DNA from: Deltaproteobacteria bacterium
GTDB taxonomy: Bacteria > Desulfobacterota > Desulfobacteria > Desulfobacterales > Desulfatirhabdiaceae
DNA: 64,000 nt
Assembly (NCBI GenBank): GCA_016219185.1
Contig: JACRBZ010000031.1
Location: 148,665 to 212,664, forward strand
Reading direction: 5' to 3'
Made by a program: the position numbers and the translations under genes
Notes under the pieces: model-generated
The model's database searches: none
Told to the model about the DNA's origin: nothing
The model's input: only the letters and a program-made list of their open reading frames with translations
In this document: one piece after another, positions 50,048 through 58,527 of the stretch
Layout of the letters: the number at the start of each line of letters is the position of its first letter
Position numbering within the stretch: the first letter of the stretch is position 1

Positions 50048-51523
50048 ATGACCACTTCTTCACCCTCAACTCCCATTGCCGTGGTTGTCCAGGTTGTCAG
50101 AGGGCATGCCGGAGAGAAAGAAAAGCGCTTCACTGAAGGCTTTACAGTTGGAAGAAGCCAGGAGTGCGACCTGCGGATAGCGGAAAACTGTGTCAGCAGG
50201 GTTCATCTGCAAGTCAGATTCGACGGCGGACAGTGGTGGCTGAAGGATATGGAGAGTGCAAACGGCACGTTCATGAACGGCGTCAGGATACAGGAGGCGC
50301 CATTATCCGATAGCGCGGAAATCGAACTCGGCAGGGGCGGCGCGCTTCTTTTGCTGGCTGTTGAAAAACCGGAACCGCCCAAGCGTCAAGAAGCGCCGGT
50401 GCCGGCGCGGGAATTTACCAGCGAGACACAGATCATCCGGCATTATCTGGACAAGTCAAGCAAGGAGGATGTCGGCGAGCAGACCATGATGTTCAGGCGT
50501 GCCTTCAAACGCGTCCAGAAGAAAAAATCGCTAAAGTACCAGGCTGTCATCGGCACAGTCCTTCTTCTTCTCATTGCCGCGGGAAGCATCATATTCTTCC
50601 AGACGCAAAAACTCAATCAGTTACGGGTAACCGCGGAAAACATCTTCTACACCACGAAGTCCCTTGAACTGCAGATCGCCGGACTGGAACAGATCGTTCT
50701 GCTGAACGCCGATCCGAAGCAGGTGGAGGAGCTAAAGACCAAGCGGATGAAGCAGGGGGAGATGGAGAAGGAATATGATAATTTCGTGAAGGAATTGGGC
50801 ATATATCAGAAGGCCCCCGAGGATGAACAGCTTATCTTGCGCGTTGCCCGCACCTTTGGCGAATGCGACGCCAACGCGCCAAAGGGTTTTATCGATGAGG
50901 TCCGCAGGTATATCCTGATCTGGAAGAAGACGGACAGGCTCAAGACCGTCCTGAGCCGAGGAAATCAGAAGGGCTATCCACGGTTTATCACCCGGGTGCT
51001 GAAAAGTTACGACCTGCCGCCCCAGTACCTCTTCCTTGCCCTGCAGGAGAGTAATTTTGATGAACGCGCCGTGGGTCCGCAGACCAGCTACGGGTTTGCC
51101 AAGGGGATGTGGCAATTCATCTCATCAACGGCGAATCAATATGGATTGCAGATCGGGCCGCTGCATGACCAAGGGATATATGACCCGCTCGACGAGCGTT
51201 TCGATTACATCAAGTCCACCGTGGCAGCCATGAAGTATATCAAGGACCTCTCCGCATCCGATGCGCAGGCATCGGGGCTCCTGGTCATGGCCTCCTACAA
51301 CTGGGGGCAAAACAATGTCCGGAAGATCATCCAGAAAATGCCGGAGAACCCCAGGGAAAGGAATTTCTGGCGTCTTCTCGCGTATAAGGATATCCCTCGG
51401 GAGACCTATGACTATGTCTTTTCCATTGTCTCGGCGGCGGTGATCTGCGAAAATCCGCAATATTTCGGGTTTGAGGGACTGGATTGTCCCGCACGGCAGA
51501 ACCGGGAAGGAGCTGCAAAATGA
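50048..51523 (+). CDS. FHA-TM-lytic transglycosylase fusion of the T6SS locus
   Basis: The product is 491 residues from ATG 50048; the TTG at 50027 is open but lacks spacing to a ribosome-binding site. Residues about 5-110 are an FHA domain (EGFTVGRSQECDLRIAENCV, SRVHLQV, ANGTFMNG). EFTSETQIIRHYLDK and EQTMMFRRAF follow, resembling FHA-ligand threonine motifs. One TM segment near 178-200 (VIGTVLLLLIAAGSIIFF) precedes a coiled coil and a periplasmic MltD/SLT transglycosylase domain: FLALQESNFDERAVGPQTSY, GFAKGMWQFISSTANQYGL, MASYNWGQNNV. The catalytic Glu is in ALQESNF. It could open peptidoglycan locally for T6SS assembly while sensing phospho-state inside. Confidence 0.85.
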   Translation: MTTSSPSTPIAVVVQVVRGHAGEKEKRFTEGFTVGRSQECDLRIAENCVSRVHLQVRFDGGQWWLKDMESANGTFMNGVRIQEAPLSDSAEIELGRGGALLLLAVEKPEPPKRQEAPVPAREFTSETQIIRHYLDKSSKEDVGEQTMMFRRAFKRVQKKKSLKYQAVIGTVLLLLIAAGSIIFFQTQKLNQLRVTAENIFYTTKSLELQIAGLEQIVLLNADPKQVEELKTKRMKQGEMEKEYDNFVKELGIYQKAPEDEQLILRVARTFGECDANAPKGFIDEVRRYILIWKKTDRLKTVLSRGNQKGYPRFITRVLKSYDLPPQYLFLALQESNFDERAVGPQTSYGFAKGMWQFISSTANQYGLQIGPLHDQGIYDPLDERFDYIKSTVAAMKYIKDLSASDAQASGLLVMASYNWGQNNVRKIIQKMPENPRERNFWRLLAYKDIPRETYDYVFSIVSAAVICENPQYFGFEGLDCPARQNREGAAK

Positions 51524-51637
51524 ACCATTCAAATGAAATGAGCCGTTGAACCTGCGGGACCGAACGGGTGGAGATGGGCCTGACATCGGCTGATGGCGGG
51601 TTTGGCCTTTTCGGGATGCTCTTTTTGTTGGATCGAC

Positions 51638-52600
51638 TTATCTTTTCAACATTTTTTTCATCATCGCTCCGATCTGTTTCACTACGTTTCCTTGAGAAGC
51701 ACCGGGGCTTTCATTCCCCCCATCTTGATGAGGAGAGATTTTCGATTCTTCGGGAGGAGCCGCCTCGATTTCCGCAAGGCGCCCTCCTCCCAGGAACCTG
51801 AAATCCGGTCCCCGGGCACTCAGCGAAAGACGATGATCCGGCTCCAGCATCCCCTGGTTTTCAATGCTCCTGCCGTTTATCCGGACCAGGTTTTTTCCGG
51901 TCAGATCTTTTATCCAGTACTGCTCCTGGTAATAAAAAATCTGCGCATGACGTTCAAAAACAGCAGGATGATCGAGCCTGAAATCACACTGCGCACCGCT
52001 TCCGATCGTAACAGGAAGCACGTTATAGGATTGCAGGGTCGGGCCGTACTGGACAACAAGGGATTTTTTGACCTGCTGAATCGGGATATCACCTGGATGC
52101 TGTAGCGAAGGCGCCGCCGGACTCACAGGCGTGACTGAAACCGGTTGCGGCACACTAACGCGTTGTTCCGGCGGCGGCATCGGCGCAGGTGGCGGTGATG
52201 CATCCCGGAACGGCGCAGGTGAAACGGGAGCGGAAAAAACCGCAGGCTGCACCGAACCGGCAACATCGGCCGTCCCTTCCATGATTTGCGTGAGAAAGCT
52301 GACCTTGGGCCCGCCCTCGGCGAAAAGGAGGACATCCCCATCTTTCAGAATGGCTTCTTTCACCTGTTTGCCGTTCACAAACGTGCCGTTCGTGCTCTGA
52401 TCCATCAGCATGAAGCGATTGCCCTCACGAACAATGCGGGCATGCACACGGGAGACAATGGCCAAATCCTTGGGAAAGCATACATTGCAGGTGGCACTCC
52501 GGCCGATGAAAATCTCCGGCAGGCTGAACTCCTGGATTTCCCCTTTCAACGGGCCTTCCATATGAATAAGCTGAATAACGATGACAGGTGGTTGTTTCAT
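51638..52600 (-). CDS. Double FHA-domain protein
   Basis: The 320-residue protein on the opposite strand to its neighbours has two FHA domains. FHA-1 (residues about 8-105) has the full motif set: FIGRSATCNVCF, SRVHARIV and STNGTFVNG. FHA-2 (about 180-270) has IGSGAQCDFRLDHP, ERHAQIFY and LVRINGRS, and is more degenerate (IGSG rather than GR). A Pro-rich linker lies between, and the basic tail ends MMKKMLKR. No membrane segment. It probably binds phosphothreonine proteins of the T6SS, including possibly the Glu-Thr tail protein at 23.3 kb. Separate transcription suggests its own control. Confidence 0.85.
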   Translation of the reverse strand: MKQPPVIVIQLIHMEGPLKGEIQEFSLPEIFIGRSATCNVCFPKDLAIVSRVHARIVREGNRFMLMDQSTNGTFVNGKQVKEAILKDGDVLLFAEGGPKVSFLTQIMEGTADVAGSVQPAVFSAPVSPAPFRDASPPPAPMPPPEQRVSVPQPVSVTPVSPAAPSLQHPGDIPIQQVKKSLVVQYGPTLQSYNVLPVTIGSGAQCDFRLDHPAVFERHAQIFYYQEQYWIKDLTGKNLVRINGRSIENQGMLEPDHRLSLSARGPDFRFLGGGRLAEIEAAPPEESKISPHQDGGNESPGASQGNVVKQIGAMMKKMLKR

Positions 52601-53010
52601 GATTTTTTTACTCTATGAACGATTGAAGCCGCGGACGGCTCGTAAATATCAAAATTGGGATGGCAAAGTAAAAAACTCCAGATGCGAGGCGCGCAAATCC
52701 TGAGGACCGTCGTTCCGACTGCCGTACTTTTGGGTACGCCGCAATGACGAAGGGTGTAGCGCAACGACGCAGATGGACTTTTTACGAAGCCATCAGTTTT
52801 TATAAATAATAATTGCGCATACATGTCAAGCAGTTTCATTTCGGAATAGAAGGCATGAAGGTTCGGATGCGGCATATGAACAGGTGCGATCCCCGTCCCG
52901 CGGCTTTGGAGAAATCAATTGATTTTACAATGCATTCCAGTTAGATAAATAATAGACAGTTTGACATTATCGCGTGTTATTCACCCTTATCATTTAAGGT
53001 GCAACCTGTC
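52601..53010. other. Divergent intergenic region carrying repeat copy 2
   Basis: This 410-base gap separates the double-FHA gene (minus) from the PP2C gene (plus). Its left half is the MITE-like repeat (52639-52788); the right half is AT-rich and should hold the phosphatase-protease-kinase promoter. TTGACA at about 52959 and TTGATT at about 52919 are possible -35 boxes, but neither has a good -10 at proper spacing. AAGG lies about 11 bases before ATG 53011. No gene seen. Confidence 0.45.
52639..52788. repeat. MITE-like dispersed repeat, copy 2
   Basis: This 150-base element is in inverted orientation relative to the copy at 2344-2509. It begins CTCGTAAATATC and ends GACTTTTTACGAA, so the ends again form a TCGTAAA/TTTACGA inverted repeat. 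The shared core includes GCCGCAATGACGAAGGGTG and TACTTTTGGGTACGC read on the plus strand. No coding capacity. Confidence 0.7.
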
Positions 53011-53736
53011 ATGTTTAGAATCCTCTCCTTTGGCAAAACGGACCGCGGGCTTCGACGCTCCAACAACGAAGATGTTTTTTTTGTGAAACCGGAATCCGGT
53101 TTTTTCCTGGTCGCGGACGGCATGGGAGGGGCTGCCGCCGGTGAGCTGGCCAGCCGGATATTTTCGGAAACCACCATGGAAGTGTTTTCCACCGCGGACC
53201 TTTCCCAATCAGATCCCGTCAAACGGGTCCATCAAAGTTTTGTATCGGCAAACGCGCGGATTTTAAAACATACCGATGAAATCCCGGAGCATAAAGGCAT
53301 GGGGTGTACCGCCGAGCTCATGGCTTTTTCCGGGGATAAATTCATCCTGGGCCACATGGGAGACAGTAGAACCTACCGCTTTAAAAACGGGCAACTCAAA
53401 CAGCTTTCGAAAGATCATTCCCTGGTTCAGGAACAGGTGGATAAGGGCCTTATCACTCCGGAAGAGGCCAGAAAACACCCGATGAAAAACGTGATCTCAC
53501 GGGCCGTGGGTGTGGATGAAACCCCTGCCCTGGATCTGGTTCGGGGAAATTTGTCTCCTGGTGATCTTTTTCTGCTCTGTTCGGATGGCCTTACGGATAT
53601 GGTTGAAGATGCGGACATACTGGCTGTGCTTGCATCAACGGCCCTTCTGGCACAAAAAGCGGAAAAACTCGTTGCGCTGGCCAGGGCCGGCGGCGGCCGT
53701 GACAATATTACGGTGGTGTTAATCGAAATCGTATGA
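53011..53736 (+). CDS. pppA: PP2C-family Ser/Thr phosphatase (PppA-like)
   Basis: The product is 241 residues from ATG 53011; GTG 52999 is an alternative start. All PPM/PP2C metal-binding motifs are present: RRSNNEDVFF, VADGMGGAAAGE, LGHMGDSRTYRF, LLCSDGLTDMV and GGGRDNITVVL. No membrane segment. In T6SS loci, PppA reverses kinase PpkA phosphorylation of FHA targets and shuts firing down. The stop overlaps the next start by 4 bases (ATGA), coupling it to a protease gene. Confidence 0.92.
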   Translation: MFRILSFGKTDRGLRRSNNEDVFFVKPESGFFLVADGMGGAAAGELASRIFSETTMEVFSTADLSQSDPVKRVHQSFVSANARILKHTDEIPEHKGMGCTAELMAFSGDKFILGHMGDSRTYRFKNGQLKQLSKDHSLVQEQVDKGLITPEEARKHPMKNVISRAVGVDETPALDLVRGNLSPGDLFLLCSDGLTDMVEDADILAVLASTALLAQKAEKLVALARAGGGRDNITVVLIEIV

Positions 53737-54683
53737 AACTGAAGCCGTATGCCTTCCAGATTATTCTGCTGATAGCCTTCATCGCTGTTACAGGACTTGG
53801 TTATTGCGCATCGGAAGCCGTGGAGAAGCAGATTCCACTGCCGATTGGTGAGATGACCGATCTGCTGGAAAAATGGTGGGCTGACGCGGGGTATCAGATT
53901 CAACGCTCCGAACCTGAAGCAGGATTGGTGCGGTTTCATGCCATAAAGGGCCGGGAAAGCTGGCAGGTTGATCTTGCCCCCCACTCCGCCCTGGCAACCC
54001 GGGTCATCGTCAGTTTTTCGGGAGTGAACCCTGAAATTCGGCAGCAACAATTTTGGGATCACATATCGCATTACATCCTTAATCCATCAACTGAAGCACC
54101 GCGAGGCTCCGGCCGAAACATCCCGACGGCTGTTCTGTCCAGGATGGAATCCGTGGTCTGCATCAATGCCCGATCGGGTGAAAATAACGACCAGTTTTCA
54201 GGCTTCATTATCGATACCAATGGTCTCGTTCTCTGCACGGCTCATGCTCTGGAAAACAGCCGGGATCTCACCGTAACACTCTACGATGGTCAGGAGGTCA
54301 GGGCGAAACTGCTTTATAAGGACCCCCACAAGGATCTTTCACTGCTTCAAATCGCTTTGAAAACGAAAGATGCGATCCACCTTTCCGAGGGCCGGAATCT
54401 GCTTGGCATGGGAGAAACCATTTTTACGGTGGGATGTCCCGTCAATCTGCGGGGAACCGTTTATACCGGCACCATCAACAGTCCGCCCCGAAAAATGAAT
54501 GATCAGCCGCTTTGGCAGGCACGCATGGAAATTTATCCCGGCAGCAGCGGCAGCCCGGTATTTGACGTTAACGGGAAGATCGTAGCCATGGTTAAGGGAA
54601 GATATCGCGGAACAACCACGACCGCGTTTTTAATCCCACTGGAAACCATTTTAATTTTCTTCAAAGAGAAAAATACGTTATGA
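53733..54683 (+). CDS. Secreted trypsin-like (S1C) serine protease
   Basis: In the 316 residues, an N-terminal signal peptide or anchor (about 1-26, PYAFQIILLIAFIAVTGLGY) is followed by about 100 unassigned residues (MTDLLEKWWADAGYQI), then a trypsin-like domain with an apparent triad: His in LCTAHALENS, Asp in HKDLSLLQI, Ser in GSSGSPVFD. No PDZ domain, unlike DegP. It is translationally coupled at both ends, to the phosphatase upstream and kinase downstream (4-base ATGA overlaps). A periplasmic protease between a kinase and its phosphatase suggests envelope-stress input or turnover of a T6SS or CsgG-like component; the substrate is unknown. Confidence 0.85.
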   Translation: MKLKPYAFQIILLIAFIAVTGLGYCASEAVEKQIPLPIGEMTDLLEKWWADAGYQIQRSEPEAGLVRFHAIKGRESWQVDLAPHSALATRVIVSFSGVNPEIRQQQFWDHISHYILNPSTEAPRGSGRNIPTAVLSRMESVVCINARSGENNDQFSGFIIDTNGLVLCTAHALENSRDLTVTLYDGQEVRAKLLYKDPHKDLSLLQIALKTKDAIHLSEGRNLLGMGETIFTVGCPVNLRGTVYTGTINSPPRKMNDQPLWQARMEIYPGSSGSPVFDVNGKIVAMVKGRYRGTTTTAFLIPLETILIFFKEKNTL

Positions 54684-55966
54684 AATACGGTCGATACGAA
54701 ATCGAAAAAGAGTTGGGAAGAGGCGCCATGGGCGTTGTCTTTCAAGCTCATGACCCTCAGATTGACCGGCGGGTCGCGCTGAAGGTCCTTCGTCCGGACC
54801 GGGTCACCAGCGAGGATTTTGCGCAGCGGTTTTTAAAGGAAGCCCGGGCCATCGGCCGGCTTTCCCATCCCCATATCGTCACTGTCTACGATGTGGGGCA
54901 TGACCAGGGAACCGTCTATATTGCCATGGAGTTTTTGGACGGCAGGCCCCTCGACGAAATCATGCGGGAAAAACCGCTCAACCTGAAAGACATCGTGGAT
55001 ATCTGCACTCAGGTCGCTCAAAGCCTCGACTACGCTCATGGACAAGGTATTGTTCACAGGGATATTAAGCCGTCGAACATCATGCTTGCTTCGGATTGCG
55101 GCGTAAAAATTACCGACTTCGGTATCGCCCGAATTGAAGATCCCGCAGCCGCTCAGCTCACCCAGGCCGGTGAAATACTGGGGACTCCCACCTACATGTC
55201 CCCCGAGCAGGTTAAAGGCCAGGCCGTGGATGGCCGATCCGACCTCTACTCCTTGGGAGTGATCCTTTATGAATTATCGACGGGTCGAAAGCCGTTTACG
55301 GGAAAAAATATAGCCGCCATTTTCACCGCCATTACCGGCGAAGCTCCGGAAGACCCGATGGCTTCGGAACCTTTTGTGGCACGCGGCGGATCGAGAGCTC
55401 TTTCAAAACTGATATTAAAATGCCTTAGCAAAGCGCCGGAAGATCGATTCCAGAGCGGGAAATCGATGATACAAGCTTTATCGTCATGCCTTGAACAAAA
55501 CGCCGGGGAAAACGTTGAAAAAATGCTCCCCAAAAAAACCGGGAAAGCAGGATGGTATGCTGCCGTTGCCGGTTGTATCCTGGTTGCAATGACCGGTTTT
55601 TTTTGGTTTCAAAGCAGATTAAAGGCTCCGGTTACGCTGCCTGCGCCGATTTCCGAGCCCAAACCAACTCCGGATGGCTTGGGCTCGACCGGAAAAACAA
55701 CTTCTTTACCAGGGGCTGATACCCAACTGCCTGCAGCCGTAAAGCCGGTGCTCTTATCTGTATTAAACGTCAGCAGCAATCCGAGCAGCGCGCAAGTATT
55801 TATAGATGGATCATTTAAAGGCAACACCCCCTTGAAACTCGATCTTCCCGTCGGGAAATACGAAGTTCGGGTGAGCCTTGCCGATTACTACGAGTGGGAG
55901 GCACAGGTTCACCTCAAGGACCCTGGCGAATTACCGCTTTTTGCCCGCCTGATCTCGATGAAATAA
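54680..55966 (+). CDS. ppkA: Ser/Thr protein kinase with TM segment and PEGA domain (PpkA-like)
   Basis: In the 428 residues, the cytoplasmic Hanks-type kinase domain (about 1-270) has a glycine loop (LGRGAMGVVFQAHD), VALKVL lysine, catalytic IVHRDIKPSNIM, ITDFGIAR and GTPTYMSPEQVKG activation segment. One TM segment lies near 293-312 (AGWYAAVAGCILVAMTGFFW), then a Pro-rich linker and a periplasmic C-terminal PEGA domain (NVSSNPSSAQVFIDGSFKGN, TPLKLDLPVGKYEVRVS). It is thus positioned to sense the envelope and phosphorylate T6SS FHA partners. Coupled to the protease gene by ATGA overlap. Confidence 0.92.
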   Translation: MKYGRYEIEKELGRGAMGVVFQAHDPQIDRRVALKVLRPDRVTSEDFAQRFLKEARAIGRLSHPHIVTVYDVGHDQGTVYIAMEFLDGRPLDEIMREKPLNLKDIVDICTQVAQSLDYAHGQGIVHRDIKPSNIMLASDCGVKITDFGIARIEDPAAAQLTQAGEILGTPTYMSPEQVKGQAVDGRSDLYSLGVILYELSTGRKPFTGKNIAAIFTAITGEAPEDPMASEPFVARGGSRALSKLILKCLSKAPEDRFQSGKSMIQALSSCLEQNAGENVEKMLPKKTGKAGWYAAVAGCILVAMTGFFWFQSRLKAPVTLPAPISEPKPTPDGLGSTGKTTSLPGADTQLPAAVKPVLLSVLNVSSNPSSAQVFIDGSFKGNTPLKLDLPVGKYEVRVSLADYYEWEAQVHLKDPGELPLFARLISMK

Positions 55967-56045
55967 GGGTTCATGGACACGCAATGACTGACACGAACAA
56001 TGGGTTCCATTCTTTTTAAGGCTCACGACTGTCATTAGGAGGTAA

Positions 56046-57992
56046 ATGATGCGACGGATTTCAGCTATTTTTACCGGGTGTTTCATTTTAATACTGGCTA
56101 TGGCAGGCGATCGCCTGAATGCCGCCGAGATTATGCCGGGGCAGACGGCCCCAGGCTTTTCTCTGAAAGATGCCGGGGGTAAAATTCATGATCTTTCCGG
56201 CATGACAAACCGGCCAATGGTGATTCTGTACTTCTTTGATGCGGATTCGCGACCGAGCCAGGAAGGCCTTCTCAGCCTGGATAAACTGAAAAAACGATTC
56301 ACGGGCCAGGAGCTCGTTGTGTGGGGGATTACGACTTCCGGCCGGGAATCCACGGCCAGGTTCGTATCTCAATCCAATCCGGTATTTCCGGTTCTCCTCG
56401 ATCCGGGGAATGTCAGCGATCTCTATGCCGCCCGATCGATTCTACCGACCATATGCATCCTGGGGCCGGACCTGAAAATCCTCGACTATTTCCAGGGCGG
56501 GGGTAAAACCACTGAAATCATGCTGGTAAAGCTTGCCGAGAGAACCCTGCAACAGAAACAAACCCTGGTAGCCAAGGCCATTAGCGATACGGTAATCGAG
56601 AAAAACCCTGAAAATATCAAAGCCAAAACCGTCAAAGGATATGCGGAAATAAAGGAAGGCAACCTGGCAAACGCCGAAAAAATATTCCAGAACGTATCCA
56701 CGGGAAAAGGCGAAGGGGAGATTCTCGGGAAGGAAGGACTGAGCGCCGTTTACGCCAAAAAAGGGGATACGCAAAAAGCCCTGAAAATCGCTCAGGAAGT
56801 CGAGCAGATGGCGCCGGAAAGATCTTATGCGCACCTGGTCAAGGGGGACATCCTTTACAGCCAGAAGAAAAACAGCGAAGCCGAGACCGAATACGGAAAA
56901 GCAGTATCCAAAAAAGAGGGGGAAATCTATCAAAAATCGGTTGCGCTGAATCAGTCCGGACGCTTCCATGCAAATCAGGGCAAATTCGACCAGGCAAGAT
57001 CACTTTATGACCAGGCCATAGCAATCGATCCCTATTATGTGGAAGCAACTTCCAACAAAGGGATGACCTATGAAAAAGAAGGCAAATGGGAAAACGCCCT
57101 GAGCGCCTACCGCCAGGCGCAAAGCATCGATAAAACCGATACGTTTGCAGCCGTGCTCGCCCAGAAAGCCGAGCAGATGCTTGCCCTGCAGAAAAATGCG
57201 GAAAAACGAAAAGAGATCGACCGGCTGGTGAAAGAACTTGCCGAACGATTCCGGCAACAACAAAAAGAGACTCCCAAATCGAAAGACACCTGGACCTCGC
57301 GCCCCATGATATTGACCTTCGTGGATCTTCAGGAAAAAGGCGGTCTTTCCGAAAGAGACGGGTTTTCAACCGTCATTACCACCGAACTTGGCGATAAACT
57401 CAATGCTTCCGGCAGAATTAAAGTCGTTGAGCGGGCGGTGCTGGATCAACTGCTCTCGGAATTAAATATCGGGTCATCGGAACTGGCGGACCCGGAAACT
57501 TCCCTGAAGCTTGGCCGGGTGCTGGCCGCAAAAATCATCGGCACCGGCACATTGCTTCATATGCCCAGCAGCACCCTGATGAGTCTTCGGCTCATCGACA
57601 CGGAAACCACGGCAGTGCCAAAGGTGATCACCCAGGAACTGGATCCGGGGGAAACGCTTTCCAAAACACTTCATGGCCTGACACGGGAAATCCTCACCAC
57701 GATTATTCAGAAATATCCGCTTCAAGGTTATATTGTCCAGGCCACGGAAGAAAAAGTCATGCTCAATCTGGGAACAAAACAAGGGGTGGTGCAAGGCACC
57801 CAGTTCGAGGTAATTGAAATGCAGGCGCCCATCGAGTATAAAGGCAAAATGCTCCAGGGTTCACCCAAGCCGATCGGTCAGATCGAGATCGTCAGCGCGG
57901 AACCGGATCTGAGTTACGCAAAGGTCATTAAAAAAGACCGGACCCTGAAACAGGATGACCAGGTTGTTGAGAAGATGACATCAGCCCTGTAG
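56046..57992 (+). CDS. Thioredoxin-like (Cys-less)-TPR-CsgG-like envelope protein
   Basis: The product is 648 residues from ATG 56046 (or 56049, better spaced after AGGAGG). A signal peptide at 1-27 leads to an AhpC/TSA-like thioredoxin fold (about 30-175: MPGQTAPGFSLKDAGGKIHD, VILYFFDADSRPSQEGLLSL). The position of the redox Cys is occupied by DADSRPSQ, so it cannot do thiol chemistry. TPRs follow (about 180-385; SGRFHANQGKFDQARSLYDQ, ATSNKGMTYEKEGKWENALS). The C-terminal part is a CsgG/FlgT-like domain: VVERAVLDQLLSELNIGSSE, LADPETSLKLGRVLAAKIIG. It probably acts as a periplasmic assembly factor. It shares the CsgG motif with two neighbours. Confidence 0.75.
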   Translation: MMRRISAIFTGCFILILAMAGDRLNAAEIMPGQTAPGFSLKDAGGKIHDLSGMTNRPMVILYFFDADSRPSQEGLLSLDKLKKRFTGQELVVWGITTSGRESTARFVSQSNPVFPVLLDPGNVSDLYAARSILPTICILGPDLKILDYFQGGGKTTEIMLVKLAERTLQQKQTLVAKAISDTVIEKNPENIKAKTVKGYAEIKEGNLANAEKIFQNVSTGKGEGEILGKEGLSAVYAKKGDTQKALKIAQEVEQMAPERSYAHLVKGDILYSQKKNSEAETEYGKAVSKKEGEIYQKSVALNQSGRFHANQGKFDQARSLYDQAIAIDPYYVEATSNKGMTYEKEGKWENALSAYRQAQSIDKTDTFAAVLAQKAEQMLALQKNAEKRKEIDRLVKELAERFRQQQKETPKSKDTWTSRPMILTFVDLQEKGGLSERDGFSTVITTELGDKLNASGRIKVVERAVLDQLLSELNIGSSELADPETSLKLGRVLAAKIIGTGTLLHMPSSTLMSLRLIDTETTAVPKVITQELDPGETLSKTLHGLTREILTTIIQKYPLQGYIVQATEEKVMLNLGTKQGVVQGTQFEVIEMQAPIEYKGKMLQGSPKPIGQIEIVSAEPDLSYAKVIKKDRTLKQDDQVVEKMTSAL

Positions 57993-58008
57993 AAGAGGAA
58001 AAGAGATC

Positions 58009-58506
58009 ATGAAACAATTCGTGTTAGTTACTCTAATATGCTTTCTCCTATATGGCTGCGCCGCGGCACCGGTGGGACCGACCGCTGTTTCATCCGAGAA
58101 AAAAAAGGTGATAGCCGTCTGGGATCTGGAAGACCTGAGTCCTTCGGGAAACACTCAAATGGATCTGGGGTATCTTCTTTCCGCCAGGATCATGGAAACC
58201 ATTCAGCAAATGGATGGCTACACGGTGGTCGAAAGGGAGAAACTGGAGATCGCGCTAAGGGAGCTCAATCTCGGGTCATCGTCACTTGCGGATGAATCCA
58301 CGCAACTTCGCATCGGCCGGATCGCGGGCGCAAGACTGATGATATTCGGTGCGTACCAGGTTGTAGCCGACCGGATGCGACTTGATTTACGGATCGTGGA
58401 AGTGGAAACAGGCCGCATCCTAAAAACCGCCGAAAAATCCGCCGGTGGCGGTGATATTTCCGGCTGGCTCAAGGCGGCGGAAACAGCGACAAAAGAGTTG
58501 ATTTAA
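58009..58506 (+). CDS. CsgG-like lipoprotein, stand-alone
   Basis: In the 165 residues, the lipoprotein signal ends LLYGCAAAP (Cys17), predicting an outer-membrane lipoprotein. The rest is a CsgG-fold domain: VIAVWDLEDLSPSGNT, LLSARIMETIQQMDGYTVVE, LEIALRELNLGSSSLADEST, QLRIGRIAGARLMIFGAY and LRIVEVETGRILKTAEKSAG. CsgG itself forms the curli pore, but lacks such a short length (about 270), so this is a minimal relative. It lies 16 bases after the TPR-CsgG gene and is probably in one operon with it. Confidence 0.78.
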   Translation: MKQFVLVTLICFLLYGCAAAPVGPTAVSSEKKKVIAVWDLEDLSPSGNTQMDLGYLLSARIMETIQQMDGYTVVEREKLEIALRELNLGSSSLADESTQLRIGRIAGARLMIFGAYQVVADRMRLDLRIVEVETGRILKTAEKSAGGGDISGWLKAAETATKELI

Positions 58507-58527
58507 CCCTCACACCCGAAGGCGCCC

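Noticed and set aside
51524..51637. Gap between the FHA-transglycosylase and double-FHA genes considered for a terminator
   Set aside because: No stem with an adjacent T-run is visible.
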